Positions 35,860 to 45,585 are shown, numbered from the stretch's first letter. The stretch: DNA of 64,000 bases from Paraburkholderia sp. IMGN_8 (GCF_038050405.1 NZ_CP150900.1:1860001-1924000); one strand, 5' to 3'. Notes: generated from the letters alone by a model not told the origin. Program-made: numbers and translations.

Positions 35860-36366
35860 TTGGATTCGAAGAGTCAGGAACAGCAAGACAAGGCGGAGAT
35901 CCGTGAAGTCCACATGCGCTACTGCCGAGGCATCGATCGCATGGACTTCGATCTGGTGCGTTCGTGTTATCACCCAGACGCAATCGACCGACATGGTGCT
36001 TACGAAGGCGGGGTCGAAGGATTCATCGAGTGGGCCGGGCAAGTGCTCCCCCTCTTCGAGACCACGATGCATTTCACCGGCAACCAATACGTGAAGGTGG
36101 ACGGCAATGTGGCTTTCGCCGAGCATTACGCGCAAGCCTTTCACCGAACGAAACCGCTAGATGGCAAACCCGTTGCGGACTGGATCGTGAACGTTCGATA
36201 CGTTGATCGTCTGGAGAAACGTAGCGGCGAATGGCGTATTGTTGACCGCGTTGTCGTATACGACTCGGAGCGCACGATTCCGGTGAGTTCCGATGCCGCA
36301 CCGTTGGGCGACTGGAACTATGGGCGGCGCGACCGCGACGATCCGTCGTACAAGTACGGTCTCTAA
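35860..36366 (+). CDS. NTF2/SnoaL-like protein (paralogue of the gene at 19277)
   Basis: The 168-residue protein has AEIREVHMRYCRGIDRMDFD, SCYHPDAIDRHGAYEGGVEG, HFTGNQYVKVDGNVAFAEHY and a C-terminus RRDRDDPSYKYGL, almost the same as the gene at 19277 and also starting with TTG (GGGAGACACAAA upstream). It follows the hydroxylase by 152 bp on the same strand. Its presence in two different catabolic clusters suggests a substrate shared by both, or recent duplication. Confidence 0.78.
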   Translation: MDSKSQEQQDKAEIREVHMRYCRGIDRMDFDLVRSCYHPDAIDRHGAYEGGVEGFIEWAGQVLPLFETTMHFTGNQYVKVDGNVAFAEHYAQAFHRTKPLDGKPVADWIVNVRYVDRLEKRSGEWRIVDRVVVYDSERTIPVSSDAAPLGDWNYGRRDRDDPSYKYGL

Positions 36367-37373
36367 CATAGAAATGCACTTTGGCGGCACGGCTCGCCGA
36401 AGCGAACAAGTGGATCCGCGGCCAAAGGGTTTATCGAAGCGGTAAATAGGTTTTGAGCTGCAGTTTCATTGTTGTGCGAGCGCGTCGAAGGTTGATTGTG
36501 AGCGGTGACGCCATCAACCGCCACGAGCAGATGAGCCACCGTGATGTGAATCGCAAACCGGGCGCTCTCCGCGACCGCGGACGAACGGTGCGCTACGACG
36601 CGAAACGCCTGCCGTTCTCTCGAATTCTCCGTGGCGCTGGCGGCCATGTCCGCGCTGTACCAAGTGAGCGTAAGAACGCATTTCCCTGTCGCACAGGCCC
36701 GGCGTGTTGCGCCAAGGGCGTGCCTCATCGATCCGTGGGCTATGACAGTATCTTCCTGAAGCCACTAGTTCAAGGCGTATTCGCGTGCCACCACTGCATA
36801 GCTGTGCCCATGTTGAACCTGGCCGAATAGTTGTTCGAACGACAAACGCGTGCTTGTGCCTGATACGATTCGAGTCCAGAATCGGCCGCTCATGACTTTA
36901 CCCGCCTGTGGTTGCATTGTCAGATTGCGAGTGCAAGGTGACGCACTGGGCCAATGTATGGAATGCCTGACGTGGAGGAGTCCTGTCGAAGGATTGAATG
37001 ATACCGACCGCCGACGTCAGAGTGAATCACACTCTCCATTCACTTCATCTAAGCTGGTTCGTGAGTGAGGGCATGATAATCAGTCAACCGGATTAAATTC
37101 CTGGCAGGAGTGCTTCCTCAGGTCTAGCGAGTGTTCTTGTTGCTGATTCGAAGCAAACGACGATTAGCGCGTCACAAGAAACGGTCGTCTCAGACGGCCG
37201 AATTCTCGAGCGAAAACGGGCGAACCCGCGTTGACCGATTGTTGTCACTAGAGCAACGGAGAGTTAAAAAACTAGTACTTACCCTAATGATTTTTGCCCT
37301 TTAGACTGTGCACAGTCGTGGCCGAGCAGGTCCTTCGTAGCGCCACTAACAGAAATCATTGAGGTACGTCACG
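36367..37373. other. 1-kb intergenic region without a recognisable gene
   Basis: Open frames here (for example 36453-36830 on the plus strand and 36363-36728 on the minus strand) have no ribosome sites and no motif I recognise. Their composition fits neither the neighbouring genes nor known IS families. The last 120 bp are AT-rich (TTAAAAAACTAGTACTTACC at about 37264) and probably hold the promoter of the DUF4148 gene. Confidence 0.4.
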
Positions 37374-37658
37374 ATGAAGTCGTTCACCCGGAAGGTCCTT
37401 GTTGCTGCCCTTATCGCAGCCCCCGTTGCGTCGTTCGCTCAATCCAATCAGCCGGTAAGCCGTGAGCAGGTGCGTGCCGAACTGGCGCAGGTCGAGAAAG
37501 CCGGCTATAACCCGCGCGACGGGATTCACTACCCGGAAAATATCCAGGCCGCCGAAGCAAAAGTGACGGCACAGAACGCCACAGCCCAAGCAGGCGTTTC
37601 GGGATATGGTGGTGTCGCCAACGGAACGTCTCGTTCGGGTTCGGAAAACGGTATGTAA
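37374..37658 (+). CDS. DUF4148 exported protein
   Basis: The 94-residue protein has a cleavable signal peptide (MKSFTRKVLVAALIAAPVAS) and the DUF4148 core SREQVRAELAQVEKAGYNPR followed by IHYPENIQAAEAKV. This family is abundant in Burkholderia and relatives and is thought to be periplasmic; its role is not known. GAGGTACGTCACG precedes the ATG. Confidence 0.88.
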   Translation: MKSFTRKVLVAALIAAPVASFAQSNQPVSREQVRAELAQVEKAGYNPRDGIHYPENIQAAEAKVTAQNATAQAGVSGYGGVANGTSRSGSENGM

Positions 37659-37855
37659 TAGTGATGTGAGGGCGCCGCTTTCGTAAGCGTCCGATCCTGA
37701 CCGTGCTCGACTGCGCGCGGGTCTCGATGTGTTGACTTCCACCGAATGTAGAGCGCGCTTATCCTCTGAACGTCGAGAAAGACGGAGCGCTATTCGAAGT
37801 TGACGAATCTGCTTCTCGATGTTCGCGGTGATCTCGTGCCACGAGACCGACCACC

Positions 37856-38207
37856 ATGCTCACTGAATTCGCGCTTCGCAATGTCAAACCCCGTACAGTT
37901 TTGTACAAGATCGCCGACCGTGACGGTATGTATGTCACGGCATCTCCGGCCGGCACAATTTCCTTTCGATATGACTACCGCATCAATGGGCGGCGAGAGA
38001 CGCTGACGATCGGCCGCTATGGCCGGGGAGGCGTCTCGCTCGCCTTGGCGCGGGAGAAACTGCTGGATGCCCGGCGTGCCGTCGGCAAAGGCAGGTCTCC
38101 GGCTGTGGATTAGCAGCGGGAGAAGCGCCGGCGGGCCGGCGCAAAAACCTTTGATTGAATTCGCCGCTAACTGGCTTCAGGGAGCCAGAATGGCGGACAC
38201 GACGCGG
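37856..38207 (+). pseudogene. Tyrosine-integrase N-terminal fragment
   Basis: The frame reads MLTEFALRNVKPRTVLYKIA, DGMYVTASPAGTISFRYDYR and RRETLTIGRYGRGG, the arm-binding DUF4102 domain of P4-type integrases. A frameshift and stop occur at about 38110, after which a different frame continues EFAANWLQGARMADTTR. Homology ends at about 38207, where a quinone reductase fragment on the other strand begins. The catalytic domain is missing. It is a remnant of an integrated element. Confidence 0.82.
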
Positions 38208-38648
38208 TACATGCTTGTACCAAAGGATCTCGTGCACCGCATACCAGGCCGTCAGTAGCGGAATGCCAAGCGAGGCGTCCGTCTCGGTCGAGACGCTGTC
38301 AGGCAAGGGCGCAACCTGGTTTTCGGACAAGGCGATCAGTTCCGCTGCTGTACCGAACGGCCGCTGCCACTGGGCATTGATTGTCCAGACGCGCCGTCCG
38401 ATCCACTGCTCCGAAACACCTGCCCCAACTGCCTCGATGACGCCGGCGCCGTCGCTGTGAGGAATGACGCGCGGAAACTCCATCGTCGGGCTTGTGACGC
38501 CCGATCGCGATTTGACGTCTGAAGGATTCACGCCGGAATGCGCAATGCGTACCAGGACTTCGCCCGTTTGAGGGGCCGGATCAGGCTCCTCGCCAACGAC
38601 CAAGAGGTCCCGAGCGGGGCCTTTTGAGGAATAGTGAGCGGCCTTCAT
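38205..38648 (-). pseudogene. NADPH:quinone reductase (MDR family), N-terminal fragment
   Basis: From an ATG at 38648 with GGAGG upstream the frame reads MKAAHYSSKGPARDLLVVGE, VLVRIAHSGVNPSDVKSRSG, VIPHSDGAGVIEAVGAG and LGIPLLTAWYAVHE. This is the N-terminal catalytic domain of a zinc-independent quinone reductase. The nucleotide-binding half is absent; the frame runs into the integrase remnant. The junction carries the palindrome GGTACATGCTTGTACC (38206-38221). Confidence 0.8.
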
Positions 38649-38821
38649 ACCTATCAACCTCCAGGCTGGTTCAGTGAGGAGCGCTCGCAATCCGACGCGC
38701 CGCGGTCGAGCTTCTCCGCAAAACGTTACCAGCACTGTGATCCTTCGCACGTGAACGCGCTTGTAAAAAATTGACGATACGTGCTACCGGCCGGCAACCA
38801 GAAGTCGTCCATCACATCAGA

Positions 38822-39070
38822 GCCCACGGCAGCAACGTATCGAAGTGGTGTGATCCGACATTCAACGCCCTGATCGACAAGGCGCGCGCGACGGCGAACG
38901 TTTCCGAGCGAACGGCGCTCTATCAGCAGGCGCAGGTCGTCTTCAAGCAGCTGGTGCCTTATACGCCGATTGCGCATTCCATCGTCTCTCTACCTGTGTC
39001 GAAGCTTGTGAAAGGGCTCGCGTTTTCGCCGCTCGGCAGTCATCGCTTCGAAGGCGTGTGGTTGGAGTGA
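38822..39070 (+). pseudogene. Peptide ABC substrate-binding protein, C-terminal fragment
   Basis: The frame AHGSNVSKWCDPTFNALIDK, ALYQQAQVVFKQLVPYTPIA and KLVKGLAFSPLGSHRFEGVW matches the last 80 residues of DppA/SBP_bac_5 proteins. Nothing upstream continues the homology, so most of the gene has been lost. With the two fragments before it, this marks a recombination scar. Confidence 0.75.
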
Positions 39071-39181
39071 CCGTATCGGTAACAGCCAGTCCGAGACGAG
39101 GGGGCGGATTCTTTGAGCGAGAGGTAAAACAGTGACAACATCGCGCTCGGCCGAAACGATGTGATGACGTCTGCAGCGGGA

Positions 39182-39415
39182 TTACGACGCAGCCGGTGGC
39201 GACATCGGCAGGACTTCGCTATTTTTCGGCGTGGCGTTCTCATGGAACAAATCGCCGAGGTACTGCGCCAGTTTGTGTTCCTCGACGAAATCCGGGATCT
39301 GGAAGTTGGCCAGTCGGCGTTTGCCTTCCGCACCAACGTCGAATGCGGTCCAGCGACCGTGCTCGCGAACGATTGACACGATTCTTCCGAAAACGTTAAA
39401 CCGATATTCTTTCAT
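39182..39415 (-). CDS. Small hypothetical protein, DUF7661-like
   Basis: The 77-residue protein starts MKEYRFNVFGRIVSIVREHG and contains FDVGAEGKRRLANFQIPDFV and LAQYLGDLFHENAT. It appears to belong to a small Burkholderia family without known function (domain name from memory). GAGACCACA precedes the ATG at 39415. It has no clear partner genes. Confidence 0.6.
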   Translation of the reverse strand: MKEYRFNVFGRIVSIVREHGRWTAFDVGAEGKRRLANFQIPDFVEEHKLAQYLGDLFHENATPKNSEVLPMSPPAAS

Positions 39416-39501
39416 TGTGGTCTCATGGTCAGGGCATTCAAGCTGATTTCCCGGGGGCCGCCGAAGTGAGCCGGCGCGGGTCAATGCATCACGCCACGTA
39501 T

Positions 39502-40251
39502 CTACCGTGCACCATAGGTGAGTGTCGCGCTCATCGTACTGCTGACGACGAATTCGTAGCGTTCCGGCCGGATGTGAAATACCGTCGATTCACACGCGCG
39601 CCCATCGGTGAGATACGACGTCCGCTTCATCACCATCAGCGGGGCAAGCCGCGATACGCCCAGCACGCGCGCGGTTTCAGCGGGCGCGGCGACAGCAGTG
39701 ATCGACATGTCGGCGCGCTCGATCCGCCATCCCAACAGCGATTCGAGCATCTCGTAAGACGGCATGCTGGCGGCCTGCTCATGTGAAATGGTCCGTGCTT
39801 CCGGCAACAGACAGGTTTGCGCAAGCGCGACCGGTTTGCCATCGACGGAATGCAACCGCTCCAGATACACACACGTTTCGACCTCCCGGCCAAACACGCC
39901 TTGCAAACCCGGCGGCACGTCGCATTCCTCCATCCGCAGCAGTTCCATTTGCGGTGCGGCGCCCTGGCGCGCGAGCGAATCGTAAATGCCGCGCAGCACA
40001 TCCAGCCGATGCTGCAAACGCTTCGCCGTCGCGAACGTGCCCTTGCCCTGTTTGCGTTCGACGAGATTCTCGGCTGCGAGCTTGCCAATCGCGAGCCGCA
40101 CGGTCACGCGGCTCACCGAAAAGCGCTTGCTCAACTCGGCCTCCGACGGCAATTTCCCTGAAGGCTCATAGCTGCCGCGCTCGATCTCGCCGCGCAACGT
40201 GCCGGCGATCTGTTCATACAGCGACGTGATGTGTTCGCGAACCAGTGTCAT
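39502..40251 (-). CDS. GntR family regulator, HutC subfamily
   Basis: The 249-residue regulator has an N-terminal GntR winged helix (LYEQIAGTLRGEIERGSYEP, LPSEAELSKRFSVSRVTVRL, KQGKGTFATA) and a C-terminal UTRA ligand domain (MEECDVPPGLQGVFG, VYLERLHSVDGKPVALAQTC). It is divergent from a DASS transporter gene with 172 bp between them and very likely controls it. Confidence 0.92.
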   Translation of the reverse strand: MTLVREHITSLYEQIAGTLRGEIERGSYEPSGKLPSEAELSKRFSVSRVTVRLAIGKLAAENLVERKQGKGTFATAKRLQHRLDVLRGIYDSLARQGAAPQMELLRMEECDVPPGLQGVFGREVETCVYLERLHSVDGKPVALAQTCLLPEARTISHEQAASMPSYEMLESLLGWRIERADMSITAVAAPAETARVLGVSRLAPLMVMKRTSYLTDGRACESTVFHIRPERYEFVVSSTMSATLTYGAR

Positions 40252-40362
40252 AAGTGTGCTGTGAGTCCTCGAGAAGGGCTGTTAGGCGACGGCTGCGGCA
40301 GCCGACGGTTTCCTTTCCACAAATCCGGATATCGATGTGAAATCCCGTTAGATCGATAACTT

Positions 40363-40378
40363 GTATTAATACGTATTA
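40363..40378. promoter_or_regulatory. Palindromic operator candidate for the GntR regulator
   Basis: The sequence GTATTAATACGTATTA contains two overlapping perfect palindromes, GTATTAATAC (40363-40372) and TAATACGTATTA (40367-40378). It sits in the divergent intergenic region between the GntR gene and the transporter. Short AT-rich palindromes are usual for HutC-type regulators. Confidence 0.55.
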
Positions 40379-40423
40379 TGCCAACTCCAAGGCGGCAAAT
40401 GTCCGTCGCATTAAAGCCGAACG

Positions 40424-41998
40424 ATGGGGAGTTGGGAAGTGACGAACGAAACATCAGGCAATCCGCCGCTGGAAAGAGACGGCTGGCCTGCCTCTTTCGG
40501 CGCCGCCGCGGATTCGCGGGAGCCGGTCGCGCCGGGCGCAAAGCGTGTTCCGCAGACACCGTTGAAAGCCCGCGTGGGATTCATCGCCGCGTGGCTGTGC
40601 TTCTTCGCGATTGCGTGGTTGCTGCCGACACCGCAGGGCCTGACCGCCCAGGGCAAGGCCACGCTGGCGGTGGTCGCCTGGGTGGCGATCGTGTGGGTCG
40701 TCGAGGCGATTCCGGTCGGCGTGAGCGGCATTCTTGTGCCGATGCTGCTGGTGCTGTCGCACGCGGTCACGCCGTTTCCGAAGGCCGCGAGCGGGTTTGC
40801 CGCGCCGGTGGTGTTTCTTTGCCTCGTCGCATTCCTGTTCTCCGCGATCATGCAGGCCGCCGGTCTTGATCGCCGCATCGCGCTGCTGCTGCTCGAGCGC
40901 TTCAAGGCGCGCACCGCGAACGGCGTGATCTGGGCCATGTTCGCGGTTAACTTCGTGATGTCGCTCGTCGTGCCGGCCGCCAACGCGCGCGCCGCGACAC
41001 TGCTGCCGGTGACCAACGGCATCGTCGGCCTGTTCGGCAACAGTGCGTGCGAACGTGAGGCCAAGAAGGCGATCGTGATCCAGACGCTCGTCTATGGCTC
41101 GATGATCAGCGGCATGTGCATTCTTACCGCGCATCTGCCGAACATGGTCGTGTCCGGTCTGCTCGAAAAACAGCTCGGGCTGCGGCTGTCGTATTTCACG
41201 TGGTTCAAGCTGCAATGGCCGTATCTCGGCATGTTCGTGCTGACCCAGTTCTGGGTGCAGCACTATTTCAAATCGCGCGCGGTCGCGATTCCCGGCGGCC
41301 TGCAGGCAATCGTCGACGAGTGGCGCAAGCTGCCGCCCGCGGGCCAGCACGATTACGCGGTGCTTGCCGTGTTCGCGTTCGTCGCATTGATGTGGGCAAC
41401 CGAATCGCTACACGGCATCCAGTCGGAAATCGTCGCGCTGATCGGACTCGCGCTCATGTTCGCGCCGGGCGTGCTGCGCTTCGGCTGGAAGGAGATTCAG
41501 GAGCGGACCATCTGGGGCACGCTGTTTCTGCTGGGCGGCGCGTTGTCGCTGTCCGCGGCGATCAGCGGTTCGGGGCTCGCGCAGTGGGCAGCGGATCACA
41601 TCTACGCGGTCGCGCATGGTGATGTCTGGTGGGCCGTGCTGGCGATCGTGATGGTCGGTATGCACGTGATCCGGATCGGCATGCTGTCGAACGTCGCCGC
41701 AGTGACGATGATCGCTCCGGTTGCTTTGGCGTTGGCGCCGCGCCTCGGTTTGCATCCGGTCGCGTTCACGCTGCTGATCAGCGACACCGACAGCTTCGCC
41801 TATCTGCTGCCGACGCAGATCACCGCTGGCGTCATCGCCTACAGCAGCGGCGCATTCACGACGGCGGATTACGCGAAAGTGGGCGTGGTATCGGTGCTGA
41901 TCGCGATCGTCTACGGCATCTGCGTGATGGCGCCCTGGTATGCGTATCTCGGCGTGCCGGTATGGAATCCGGCCGCGCCGTGGCCGTTCGCGCATTGA
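40424..41998 (+). CDS. DASS/SLC13 family anion transporter
   Basis: The 524-residue membrane protein belongs to the divalent anion:sodium symporter family: [60 protein letters not shown] and SDTDSFAYLLPTQITAGVIA. It starts with about 45 hydrophilic residues; a GTG at 40439 is an alternative start. Such proteins import di- or tricarboxylates, sulfate or sulfonated acids. It is followed by a large PHP-like hydrolase gene, so the imported compound may be its substrate. Confidence 0.88.
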   Translation: MGSWEVTNETSGNPPLERDGWPASFGAAADSREPVAPGAKRVPQTPLKARVGFIAAWLCFFAIAWLLPTPQGLTAQGKATLAVVAWVAIVWVVEAIPVGVSGILVPMLLVLSHAVTPFPKAASGFAAPVVFLCLVAFLFSAIMQAAGLDRRIALLLLERFKARTANGVIWAMFAVNFVMSLVVPAANARAATLLPVTNGIVGLFGNSACEREAKKAIVIQTLVYGSMISGMCILTAHLPNMVVSGLLEKQLGLRLSYFTWFKLQWPYLGMFVLTQFWVQHYFKSRAVAIPGGLQAIVDEWRKLPPAGQHDYAVLAVFAFVALMWATESLHGIQSEIVALIGLALMFAPGVLRFGWKEIQERTIWGTLFLLGGALSLSAAISGSGLAQWAADHIYAVAHGDVWWAVLAIVMVGMHVIRIGMLSNVAAVTMIAPVALALAPRLGLHPVAFTLLISDTDSFAYLLPTQITAGVIAYSSGAFTTADYAKVGVVSVLIAIVYGICVMAPWYAYLGVPVWNPAAPWPFAH

Positions 41999-42063
41999 CC
42001 AGCGTACCGCCGCAGATCGAACTTCACGAACCTCACGAATTTCACTTTCAGGAAAACATCGGG

Positions 42064-44550
42064 ATGAATGACCGCGCACAAGGGATCGAAGCGAAAGGCG
42101 CCGCGTTGCGCGAGCGCCTCGGGACGCACGTCGCGCCGGCGGGATTGTATGAGCGCCACAAAGCGTTGCCGTTCGCCGGGCGTGTGAGTTGCAACGTGAC
42201 GCGTCTGGAAGCGGGCAGCTGGAGCGAGATCGTGCTCGACTACGAAGTCGGCGCGTCCGGCATTGCCGACGGCGCGTGGCTCAAGGCGACGTTCAAGTTC
42301 TACTCCGACTGGGCGTTGTTCCAGACCAGCGACCCGGATGCCGCGAACTTCATCAGCGCGGAATATCATGCGGCGGCACTCGTGCCGGGTCAGAGCCCGG
42401 CGACTGTTCAGGCGCTGAACGTACGCTTCGACCAGAAGGGACATGAGCGGCCGTTTCAGAAAGCAGTGATTGTCGACGTGGCCGACGGCTATCTGAACGC
42501 GGGCGACCACATCGTGATTCGACTCGGCGACCGGCGCCGCGGACCGGGCACGCGCGTACAGACCTTCGTCGAGGATCAGTTCCGCATCAGGTTCTATGTC
42601 GACCCGCTCGGCACGTCGCGCTTCGTGGCCGTGCCCGGCGACGTCGTGATCGATATCCATGCGGGCGCGCCGTCGCAGGTGCTGCTGAATGGTCCCCGTT
42701 TCGTGCGGCCTTCGGAGCCGGCGACGTTTCGCGTCTCGTTGCAGGATCGCTGGGGCAATGCGTGCCGAGATGCCGGCGGAGCGATAGAAGTGCACGCGTA
42801 TGACGATCACAATCAGCTTGTCTATCGGCGCGAACTGCCGTTGCCGGAAGAGGGCTGGGCCACCTGCGCGCTGCACGACCTGCCGACGACCGCCGACGGC
42901 GCGTTGCGCATCGTCGCGACCGCACCCGCGCTGCACGATGTGCGCGCGGCCGAAGTGTTCCTGACAGTCGATCAGACGTTGCCGGTTGCGCGCTCGCTCT
43001 ATGCTGACCTGCACGTTCACGCTCACGATACCGTCGGCACGAACAGTCCGGCGTACAACGCGGCGTACGCTCGCGACATCGGCGGCATCGACGTGCTCGG
43101 TTACACCGCAAACGACTTCCAGATCACGGATGCGAACTGGCAGCTCGGCGTCGACACCGTCGAGGCATTCAACGAGGCGGGGCGCTTCGTCGTCTATCCG
43201 GTTCAGGAATGGTGCGGCAGCTCGACGGCCGGCGGCGATCACAACGTCGTCTTTCTCGGCGACGAGCCGCCGGGCTTCCCCTATAACGCGCGCGGTGAAC
43301 ATAACCGCACGCTGGTGTGGAACGAGGACATGAAGGGCTCCGCGGTCGAACTGGGCCGCTGGCCGGTCGAGGAGCTATGGGACGCCTATGTCGACGATGC
43401 CGAACAGCATCTCGTGATGCCGCACGTCGGCGGACGCCGCTACATTCCCGACTGGCATCATCCGGAACTGGAACGGCTGGTCGAGATTGCATCGACGTGG
43501 GGACACTTCGACTGGCTTTACCGCGACGTGATTGCACGTGGCTACCAACTGGGCGTAGCAGCCAGCGGCGACGAGCATCGCGGCAGACCGGGCGGCGGCG
43601 CGCCCGGCGTCCAGGTGTTCGGCGTGCACGGCGGATTGACCGGCGTGCTGTCCGATACGCTCGACCGGCAAGCCGTGGGCCGTGCGCTACGAGCACGTCA
43701 CACATGGGCGACCACCGGCGAGCATAGCGCCGCGCTGGTTCGCTGCGGCGAACACCGGCAGGGCGATGCGTTTGCGCATCGCGGCCCGGCTACACTAGAT
43801 TACCGTCTGCTCGGGTGCGCCGGCTGGGAATACATCGCTGCGTTCGACCACTCGGGCCTGATCTGGGAGCGCAACCTGCACGAAGAACTGGGTTACTCGG
43901 ATCGGCTGATCCGCATCCGCTGGGGCGGCGCGCGTATTCGCGACCGTTATCGCTGGGCATCGTGGCGCGGCCGGATCCGCATTCTCAACGGGACGATCCA
44001 CAACTTCGGCTCGGCGGGCTTCGAGCACATCGAGGAAGCCGCCTGGCGCACCGGCACGACCGACATCGAATTCCGCAGCGATACATATGGCGACGCCGAC
44101 AGCGTCGAAATCGACGTCGGCAATCTGGCAAACGCGCGGATCGTGATCGAAGGGACCATTGACAGTTTCGTGAAGGTCGGCGATCCGCTGCAGGGCAATC
44201 CGTTCGCGCATGCGCCGACGTTTCGCTGGGAGATTAGCGGGGCGGAGCTGCTCGCGCAGGGGACTGCAAGACATGAACTGGGTGGGACGGAACTGTTCGT
44301 CGCCGCGGAGCGCCTGACCGCCCGGCCGCTGCCGCAGGACCTGTCGGGCACACTGGAGATTGCACCGCTGAACGCGCCGTTCGGCTTCCGGCCGGTGTAT
44401 CTGTTCGGGCGGCAGCGGGATGACAGCAAGGTGTGGACGTCGGCGCAGTTCATCACGTTCGAGTCCTCATCCAATACGGGCGCAGTAGGTTTCGCGCGCG
44501 CCGGCGCTCGGGTTGGCATGACGCGACCGGCTACCGCTTCCGGCGGGTAA
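42064..44550 (+). CDS. Large PHP/DUF3604-like metallohydrolase candidate
   Basis: The 828-residue protein has a beta-rich N-terminal half (GSWSEIVLDYEVGASGIADG, GPRFVRPSEPATFRVSLQDR, Ig-like) and from about residue 315 a PHP-type metal site: SLYADLHVHAHDTVGTNSPA, YPVQEWCGSSTAGGDHNVVF, HLVMPHVGGRRYIPDWHHPE and VAASGDEHRGRPGGG. These His/Asp clusters fit the order of a PHP or DUF3604 hydrolase. The frame is open far upstream, but 42064 follows CAGGAAAAC and lies after the transporter stop. No signal peptide is visible. It may hydrolyse a phosphoester or amide of the compound brought in by the DASS transporter. Function not known. Confidence 0.72.
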   Translation: MNDRAQGIEAKGAALRERLGTHVAPAGLYERHKALPFAGRVSCNVTRLEAGSWSEIVLDYEVGASGIADGAWLKATFKFYSDWALFQTSDPDAANFISAEYHAAALVPGQSPATVQALNVRFDQKGHERPFQKAVIVDVADGYLNAGDHIVIRLGDRRRGPGTRVQTFVEDQFRIRFYVDPLGTSRFVAVPGDVVIDIHAGAPSQVLLNGPRFVRPSEPATFRVSLQDRWGNACRDAGGAIEVHAYDDHNQLVYRRELPLPEEGWATCALHDLPTTADGALRIVATAPALHDVRAAEVFLTVDQTLPVARSLYADLHVHAHDTVGTNSPAYNAAYARDIGGIDVLGYTANDFQITDANWQLGVDTVEAFNEAGRFVVYPVQEWCGSSTAGGDHNVVFLGDEPPGFPYNARGEHNRTLVWNEDMKGSAVELGRWPVEELWDAYVDDAEQHLVMPHVGGRRYIPDWHHPELERLVEIASTWGHFDWLYRDVIARGYQLGVAASGDEHRGRPGGGAPGVQVFGVHGGLTGVLSDTLDRQAVGRALRARHTWATTGEHSAALVRCGEHRQGDAFAHRGPATLDYRLLGCAGWEYIAAFDHSGLIWERNLHEELGYSDRLIRIRWGGARIRDRYRWASWRGRIRILNGTIHNFGSAGFEHIEEAAWRTGTTDIEFRSDTYGDADSVEIDVGNLANARIVIEGTIDSFVKVGDPLQGNPFAHAPTFRWEISGAELLAQGTARHELGGTELFVAAERLTARPLPQDLSGTLEIAPLNAPFGFRPVYLFGRQRDDSKVWTSAQFITFESSSNTGAVGFARAGARVGMTRPATASGG

Positions 44551-44580
44551 GGCCGCAAAAACATATCCGACGGGAACGGT

Positions 44581-45555
44581 CTAGGCGTCGCTAATCGTCC
44601 TGTCGGTGATCGACCTGACGTCGACCGCCCTGGGCAGGATCCCATCGTTGAACGCGCTGTCGGCAACGCGCTGCAATGTAGCGATGTCGTCATTGCTGAC
44701 TGCGCGTTGGTGCAACGCCGAGCGTCGTGTGATGACAGCAGCCGCTTCGAGCGGCAAGCGCGTGAGCGACGCGTAGACCCGCGCGGAGTCGTCCGGATGT
44801 GCGACCGCCCAGTCGCCCGCGCGTTGAAAACGCCTCAGCGCATCGGCGATCGCAGGACGTCTCGCCTGATCGGCCGCCGCCGCGCCCGACGCCGTAATGA
44901 ACCCAAGGCCGCTATTGATTCCCGCGCCGTCGCGCAACACGCGCGCTCCGCGTTGCACGGCGGTGCCGTAGTACGGATCGAAGGTCGCCCACACGTCGAG
45001 CTGTTTCGCTTCGAATGCGGCAAATGCATCGACGGGCAACACAAACCGCACATTCACATCGGCGCGCGATAGCCCGACCTCAGCCAGCGCGCCATACAAC
45101 TGGAACTGCGAAATGCTGCCGCGCGCCGACGACACCACCACGGTCTTGCCCTTCAGTTCCGCGACGTGGCGGATCGGCGAATCCGCCTGCACCACGATGC
45201 CGGGGGAGGAGGCTGAGCCCACGCGGGCGGCGACGAGCTTCAGCGAAGGGTCGCCGATTGCCGCAGCGAGGACCGGCAGGTCGCCAGCCGGAGCGAGATC
45301 GACGGCGTTCGCGCGCTGCGCTTCGAAGAGCGGCGCCGCGCCCTGAAAGTTGGCCCAGCGAAACGCGTACGGCGTGCCGTCGAGCACATGCGCGGCCTCA
45401 GCCAGTGCGCGCAGACCGCCGGCCTGGTCGCCGAATACCAGGCTCGACGGTGCGGCCTCAGCGGGCCGTGAAGCGAGCCACGCCGTGGCAGGCGTGAGGC
45501 CGCAGGCAACGAGCGTGCGCAGCAAGCGGCGGCGATTCGGATAAAAAGCGGACAT
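44581..45555 (-). CDS. Sulfonate/nitrate-type ABC substrate-binding protein
   Basis: The 324-residue protein has a twin-arginine-like signal (NRRRLLRTLVACGLTPATAW) and an SsuA/TauA-type binding domain (VDLAPAGDLPVLAAAIGDPS, PIRHVAELKGKTVVVSSARG, DVWATFDPYYGTAVQRGARV). It is the last gene of the operon 48290-44581, 30 bp after the ATPase. It may replace the disrupted first binding protein of the operon or widen the substrate range. Confidence 0.85.
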   Translation of the reverse strand: MSAFYPNRRRLLRTLVACGLTPATAWLASRPAEAAPSSLVFGDQAGGLRALAEAAHVLDGTPYAFRWANFQGAAPLFEAQRANAVDLAPAGDLPVLAAAIGDPSLKLVAARVGSASSPGIVVQADSPIRHVAELKGKTVVVSSARGSISQFQLYGALAEVGLSRADVNVRFVLPVDAFAAFEAKQLDVWATFDPYYGTAVQRGARVLRDGAGINSGLGFITASGAAAADQARRPAIADALRRFQRAGDWAVAHPDDSARVYASLTRLPLEAAAVITRRSALHQRAVSNDDIATLQRVADSAFNDGILPRAVDVRSITDRTISDA

Positions 45556-45585
45556 GGATGGTTTCCGTCAAGCGCGTGTTATTTT

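Noticed and set aside
41629..42063. N-terminal extension of the PHP-like protein
   Set aside because: This part overlaps the transporter gene out of frame and is Arg-rich shadow sequence. The start at 42064 has a ribosome site and lies after the transporter stop.
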